This document shows positions 58,633 through 64,000 of a stretch of 64,000 bases of DNA, one piece after another (the stretch's first letter is position 1; every line of letters starts with the position of its first letter). Location of the stretch: the NCBI GenBank assembly GCA_001414485.1, contig LLEY01000010.1, positions 558,001 to 622,000 on the forward strand. The letters are read 5' to 3'. Both the position numbers and the translations under genes were made by a program. Source of the DNA: Calycina herbarum. Its lineage: Eukaryota > Ascomycota > Leotiomycetes > Helotiales > Pezizellaceae. The notes beneath the pieces are model-generated. The model saw only the letters and a program-made list of their open reading frames with translations, was not told the origin of the DNA and did no database searches.

Positions 58633-59911
58633 TTATCTTGCGGAAGTGTGTTTGAAGAACGTTGGGGCTTGAAAATAATTTTTGGGCACACAAATAATAT
58701 CAAGTTGCCGCTGTGTCAATCTTAAGTAGAAGTTGGATATCAACCTATGCTAAGAAATGAAAGGCAAGTTCTACTCCATTATTGTACATATGAGCAATTG
58801 ATTCACGGCTCGTTCTCATCTTACTGGGTGTGTACCTGTCGCTTTTCTCAGGATCTTTTGCACCAACATACTTTTCAATCCTCCGACCGGGCGAAAATGC
58901 ACTAAGAGAATTTCTTAACAATTGAAGTGATCTTGAATTACATCATGCATGTGGTGGTCTCTCAATAGCCTGATGATCAAATAATTGCATGCCCCTTTGA
59001 GCTCGCTTAATTTTGTGGAAAAGGAAGAAGTTTGGACTTATTGGAGCCAGGGAAGATCTGCCCACCAGAACAGACAGAGCAAAGGATTTTGGAAGCGAAG
59101 AATTACCCGTTAGGCTTTTTGGGGGAAACGAACTGTTGAGCTACGGCCAGGCCTCTGGTGACATGGCCGTGAGAGGAAGTTTTGCGACCATGACCGCTTG
59201 CCTTCTAGGGGCATGGGAAGATTTGAGACCAAGATTGCTTGAGGAGTTCAACTCTAAAGCAAAGGTACAGATTTGGAGTATGAGAGAAGACTACTTATAG
59301 CATGGCCTCAGGTAAATTGAAATCCCTCTCAGCCCAGTCCATTGTTCTAGTCGCAGCTTGGTCCCAGAATGTGGCAGGTACCCAATTACCGCCCGTGCTT
59401 ACGTGGTGATCAAAACAATTGGGCTGGTATATGCCATGCATACATGGCTGCGTTTGGTTAAATCAAAGGATTGCAGCTGAGTTGGAGCCGCGTCTGGCCA
59501 CCAGAGCCTCATATTGATCTCTTCGGTTTTCCTTTTGTCATTTTATTACTGGTTTTTCTTTCCAATTAAATTTAAATTCATGGCATAAATTATTCTAAGG
59601 AAACAAGAAATACCTACCATTGGCCTTTTTTAAGATCGTGCTACTGTAGCTAAGTTATTGGCATACTGTTTTGCTAAGTTTATGAGGCTTATGCTGTGCA
59701 ACCGCGCTTCATTTTCGAATTAGCAACAACATGGGGCGAAGGGAATGGGGTCCAAGTAGCCCGAAAAGTAATACCCTCAAAGATCCGGGTAGAGTGGGTG
59801 GGGTCTTTGTGATAAATTCGCTTTTAAGGCCAACGATGCCCTTTTCTGGGACTTCTATGTCTTCTAACACCACGCCTTTGAATCCCGAAGATTTATATTT
59901 GCAATCCAAAT
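58633..59911. other. intergenic, no gene seen
   Basis: 3' flank of the sedolisin gene and promoter of the next membrane protein gene. One short ORF (59013-59300) lacks support. Confidence 0.5.
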
Positions 59912-62138
59912 ATGGTGCACCCTTCAGCCACACGCGATGACAGCGATGCAAGTTCCGTTCAGTTGCTCTATCTCTCGCCTCACAACCAGAGGGATACGCC
60001 TCCTCCAAAGTCTTTACCCAGGCCACGCCACCTCCAAAATTCTTTGTGGGAAAATGTCCTAGAAACGATCGTAGATGTCGCCTTCGTATTTATTCCACTC
60101 ATTTTCCTTTCCCTCGGTTTACAAATCGTCTCCCTCAACGCCACTCGGATTGAAGATAGTGCCTTCCATGATGAAAATTTTTCGCAGGTCATCAGTGTGG
60201 TAAGAAATTATTATTTTCTCACTTCTCTATATCTCTATACCTTCAAGGTGGAACTAACCTTATCTTCTATAGGCAGTCACAATGTTTCCATACTCTTTCG
60301 CTTTGGTGTTCAGTCGAGCAGCTCTCAAGTTTGCAACGTGGAATCTCCAGAATGGATCTACTGTTGGACAGCTTGAGCAACTCATGGGAAGCCGTTCCTT
60401 GGCTGGAACTATATATACCCAAGCCAAGATGCGTTCTTTTAATTTCGTATCTTTCGCTTTTGTCGCTCTTTGGTGTCTGTCGCCACTTGGTAGTCAAGCA
60501 CTGCTCCGTGTACTATCGACAACCGATATACCAATTCAAAATTCTACCACAAATTTCACCTACATCAATACTCGACTACCAAAGTGGACTGCCAAGGTCT
60601 ACGGTGAAGCTGTGTATGGATATGGAGTGGACCTTTTCCCTGGGGCGGGAGCTCTTCTTGGTGCCTCTCTAGTAGCTCCTCTGTCTGTAAAGAACAGCCC
60701 CGCCGATCTCTGGGGAAATGTGAAAATTCCGTTCCAGTCGCACCTCTCCGGTACTACCGACGCTGATGGCTGGATTGATGTGAACACAAGCATTACTACT
60801 CTAGATTATTCTTCTCTCTTCGGAATACCGATGGCATCGACGGCATTTTACGATAATAGCAGCTCCACTTTCAATCTCGAATCAACCTACCTTGAGCTTG
60901 GCTGCACATCATCAACCACCTACAAATACAAATATACAGCAAATGAGAAGTTCAATAGAGAATCAGATGATCTCATTTCAACAAATGGGCCGTATGTGTC
61001 CTACAAGAATCTTTCCTTGATGCCGTATGGCGGGAATGCATCTCAGACAGACAAGGAGTACTGGGTCAGCAATGCCGAGTATTGGGACCATTGGGCAATA
61101 GGTTACAAGGGCTCTAGTGCTCTGGAATTGATACCTCGACGGGGATATTTGAACTACTCTATGGCAGCTGCCGTGGATGGTTTATCGTTAGAGAGACTTG
61201 GACCGGACTTCCAAACAGGAGAACTCCTATTTCAAAGTCTAATGACGTTTGACAACTTCACAAATATCTTCTGTGTCCCGGCACAAATCTACGTTGAGTC
61301 ACAGGTGTTATGCACGGCCAAAGGGGGATCCACGAAGTGTGCTGTAATAAAACAGAGGGAGTCAAAATTGCCACATTTCCCTTCTAACGTTTCTTTGCTT
61401 GCATTCCCCGAAATAATGTCTCTTATTGGGAAGTTTCTTCCCAATGCAACCGCTACGGAAACTTTGAGTGGGGTTGACCTCCTTGCCAACTATATATATA
61501 ACCAGGATCCGACTTTTGTACAAACGACATCCAAGGTTTCTCTTCATCAGATTTCCCTGTCGCAATTTGGTTCTGCTTTTTCTCAGATCCTAAATGCGTT
61601 CCTCTATACCACAGGATACGAAATGAGCGAATTCCTTACTGGCGGACGCTTCCACACATACAAAATAGAGAAATTCAACAGTTCGGAAATAAGAACAACG
61701 CCTTGGCCATATAATGCAGAAACCACGGTAAAGGATGGGATCGCCGCATATAAATGGGCACTCACTGTTATAGGAAATACCACCTTTACATCACCATCAC
61801 TATCATACAAGATATCTCGGGCTTGGGCTGCGATCTTCTTCCTCTCTTCTTTTGCAATGCTTGCTATGGCATTGGTTAGCATCACCTATCGAAGAAAAAC
61901 TAAGATTCCGGACTATCTGGGATATGTTTCTTCGCTTGTCCAGGAAAGTCGCCATGCTACAGGAGTGACAGGTGGAGTCAATCTTGACGGGTTTGAGAGA
62001 GCACGCGAGTTGAAGGATCAAAAGATAAGATATGGTGATATTAATTTCGGAGATGACGTTGGTGTTTTAGCTATTGGGGATGAGGAGGTTGTTCAGAAGA
62101 TTGAGAAGGGGAGACTATATACTGCAAATCCCCAGTAA
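59912..62138 (+). CDS. glycosylated fungal membrane protein of unknown function
   Basis: Exons 59912-60199 and 60273-62138 join in frame (2154 nt, 717 residues); the splice gives VISVAVTMFPYSF. Three hydrophobic segments: one near residue 55-72 (DVAFVFIPLIFLSLGLQIV), one near 147-168 (FVSFAFVALWCLSPLG) and one near 630-655 (AAIFFLSSFAMLAMALVSI). These enclose a large loop of about 460 residues with many Asn-x-Ser/Thr sites (NSTTNFT, NTSITT, NYSMAAA, NATATE, NTTFTSPS). The short C-terminal tail after RRKTK is cytosolic. The layout matches a large ascomycete family of uncharacterised plasma-membrane or vacuolar proteins. No enzymatic motif is visible. Confidence 0.82.
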
Positions 62139-63129
62139 GGGTTGAGATTTTGAGGTCAAGTTAGGCTTGAAAGTTCTCAGATTAGCTTGGTTTATTTCAA
62201 CTTCCTTAGTCAATCTCTCTTTTTGTCGGTCTTGGGATAGTACTCATATTGATTTGGAACAGTAAGTTCCCCATTTTGACGCAGGACGAGAGCTTACCAG
62301 TGGTATACAAGTGAAAAGGGGCCTGGGAAGACTGCTGGGTTTGAAGCTCCTGCAGATAACCCGTGGCCCACACATCAAGGGCATGGCTTAGAGCAAACAC
62401 ACCATTGAAGGGTCAAAGTATCTCCTGTCCGTGAATCCATAATTGATATAAGTTATTTCAACCGTGATCTAGTATACTTTATTCGTTATAGAGTTCACCA
62501 ATTATACTGCTACCAGAGACTATTATATTATAAGTCTAGTAGTTTCGATTTTTAAATTAAATTGTTTGGAATAATTAAGTTTATTAAATAAAGTTCCAAG
62601 ATTAGAAGAAATATAGAGTACTAGATAGATTCTTAGTATACCTAAATACTATTTGTCAAAAATAATTAAGTAAAGGAATTTTAAAAAATAGGATTGTTTA
62701 ACAAAGCTATTATCGATTTATAGCGAAATCTAGTATATGTCTAACTGTATTTAATTAACTCCACAATTGGTGAATAAACCATACCAGATCAACGAAAACC
62801 AAAAGATGTTAGTGTTGCAAAAATGCTTTGTATTGTGTCTCTCAAACTCTTTAAGAGAGTAAGAGAAATAGGGGTTTATATACACGTTAGAAATACTTCT
62901 AGAGCATTCTATATCACGTGATTAGCCTCGATTCCAGAACCATCTCCTGGGTGTTGATTATAAATCCAACAGTTAGAATTTCTTTTATCATGCTCCCGGT
63001 GGACAATACAAGTGGTAGTAAATAGGCGACCCCACGAACATTATAAATGAAGAATCATCGACAAAGAATAATTGCAAAAATAAGGAAAAAAATATAACTA
63101 GATGCGCAAGGTACTAATTTACTATACTA
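62139..63129. other. AT-rich intergenic region
   Basis: 3' flank of the membrane protein gene, a MITE copy at 62494-62774, then unfeatured AT-rich sequence up to the transposon at 63130. Confidence 0.5.
62494..62774. mobile_element. second AT-rich MITE of the TTCACCAATT family
   Basis: Starts TTCACCAATT and ends AATTGGTGAA with TA after it (62775-62776). The base pair before the left end is not TA, perhaps mutated. Read in reverse, its first 60 bp resemble the start of the copy at 46160, including the CGCTATAA block. Members lie in opposite orientation. Confidence 0.7.
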
Positions 63130-64000
63130 ACGTGTTTCACAAGCGAGTCGCCCACCCAAGCGGGTCGCCCACTTTCCTAGTCGCGTACCATCTACTACCT
63201 TTAAATCGCAATGGCTTAATACTACAACGTTTAATTGCCTTCTTAAGAAGCTAATATCATTTTAGCAACCCAAGGACTCGAAAACAACGTGTTATTAACT
63301 GAACGAAGCGCTGTAAAGATTTACTAGGTTCCTTGAAAGACTCTCTCCAACCGACGCGCCGGAAAGCCTTTACAACGCGATTACTAGCCTAATTCGAAAA
63401 AACTTACGAAGCTAGAGGAGGAGGCAATAGTTAGATATATATTAGAGTTAGATTCGCAAGGGTTTTCGCCTATAAGGGATATAGTACAAGATATAGCTAA
63501 CAATCTACTAAGAGAGCACGACAGAAAGCCTATAGGTAAGAACTAGCTAGACAACTTTATTAAACGTACACCTAAGCTTAAAACTCGATAGAGTCGTTCT
63601 TGTAATCATTAGCAAGCTTTAACTAAGGATCCACGAGTTATTAGCCTATAGTTTACGCTTATATAGTCTATAAAAGAGAAATATAGTATTTAAGATAAGA
63701 ATATTTATAACTTTAACAAAAGTAGCTTTATAATAGGAGTTATTTCGTCTTAACTTATTATTATAAGCTTAGAAACGTATAAGAAGCGAAAGCAAGTTTA
63801 GCTAGGTAATCGTAAGTAGGTTATAGTTATTTAGGGAGTTAATATAACTAGATAGGCAATCCTACTATTTATTATATTCGTAAGCAAAGTACTTATTTCT
63901 TCCTAGTACTAAGATATATATATACTATATAATTAGGTAATTAAGGTTAGCAACAATAGCTAGACAAATAATAAGCTTAGAGTTATATAGTTAAAGTATT
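63130..64000 (+). mobile_element. 5' part of a third Fot1/pogo-type transposon, cut by the window end
   Basis: Starts ACGTGTTTCACAAGCGAG after a TA at 63128-63129. Its terminal repeat again contains two copies of a motif (AAGCGAGTCGCCCAC and AAGCGGGTCGCCCAC). The transposase frame is heavily RIP-mutated: readable pieces are EEEAIVRYILELDSQGFSP and LDNFIKRTPKLKTR, with TAG stops at 63544 and 63589 at Trp positions. The catalytic motif reads NFNKSSF where the family has NFDETGF, which includes three or more G-to-A changes. The right end lies outside the window. Confidence 0.85.

Overview
This is nuclear DNA of a filamentous ascomycete (Pezizomycotina). Almost every gene carries short (about 50-220 nt) GT-AG introns. 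The proteins are typical fungal ones: an ascomycete chitin synthase, a TRK potassium transporter, sedolisin, choline sulfatase and an ATP13/AEP2-type mitochondrial factor. Gene-rich, GC-balanced blocks alternate with AT-rich blocks full of TpA, where transposon ORFs are broken almost only by C:G-to-T:A changes. That is the mark of repeat-induced point mutation (RIP). The transposon type (Fot1/pogo, related to Botrytis Flipper) fits a Leotiomycete, but the species cannot be fixed from the window.

Layout. 0-7 kb: tail of a small hydrophilic protein gene, an SDR oxidoreductase (+), a TRK potassium transporter (-), an intron-containing tRNA-Ser(CGA) (+) and a small membrane protein (+). 8-10 kb: a gene relic broken by several frameshifts and stops (-). 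11-15 kb: a very large unrecognised acidic gene with Asp-Asn-Pro repeats and a possible SAP motif (+), followed at once by a three-TM ORF in the same frame. 15.7-20.7 kb: chitin synthase (-) and glutathione S-transferase (-). 21.6-25.9 kb: a RIP-degraded island in which a 1,860-bp Fot1/pogo element sits inside an older related one. 26-32.5 kb: GTPBP1/2-type GTPase (-), LSM3 (-) and an ATP13/AEP2-family mitochondrial protein (+). 32.7-33.5 kb: two tandem-repeat arrays. 34-35.8 kb: choline sulfatase (-). 36-42.4 kb: a gene-poor stretch with a copia-like fragment and repeats. 42.4-48.5 kb: secreted beta-propeller protein (-), ER-anchored ubiquitin-conjugating enzyme (-) and a DHHC palmitoyltransferase (-). 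48.5-62.1 kb: a 124-bp hairpin MITE, a multi-zinc-finger protein (+), an unknown acidic protein (+), a sedolisin protease (+) and a glycosylated membrane protein (+). 63.1 kb to the end: the 5' part of a third RIP-mutated Fot1/pogo element.

The genes are mostly unlinked housekeeping functions (cell wall, ion uptake, RNA processing, ER quality control, protein lipidation, sulfur scavenging, secreted proteolysis). I see no biosynthetic cluster, CRISPR array or operon. The most unusual material is the large acidic gene with its possible alternatively spliced membrane tail, the nested transposons with repeated motifs inside their terminal repeats, and several small TA-flanked repeat families. Exon boundaries were placed by eye from splice signals and checked for reading-frame closure. 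They may be off by a few bases.
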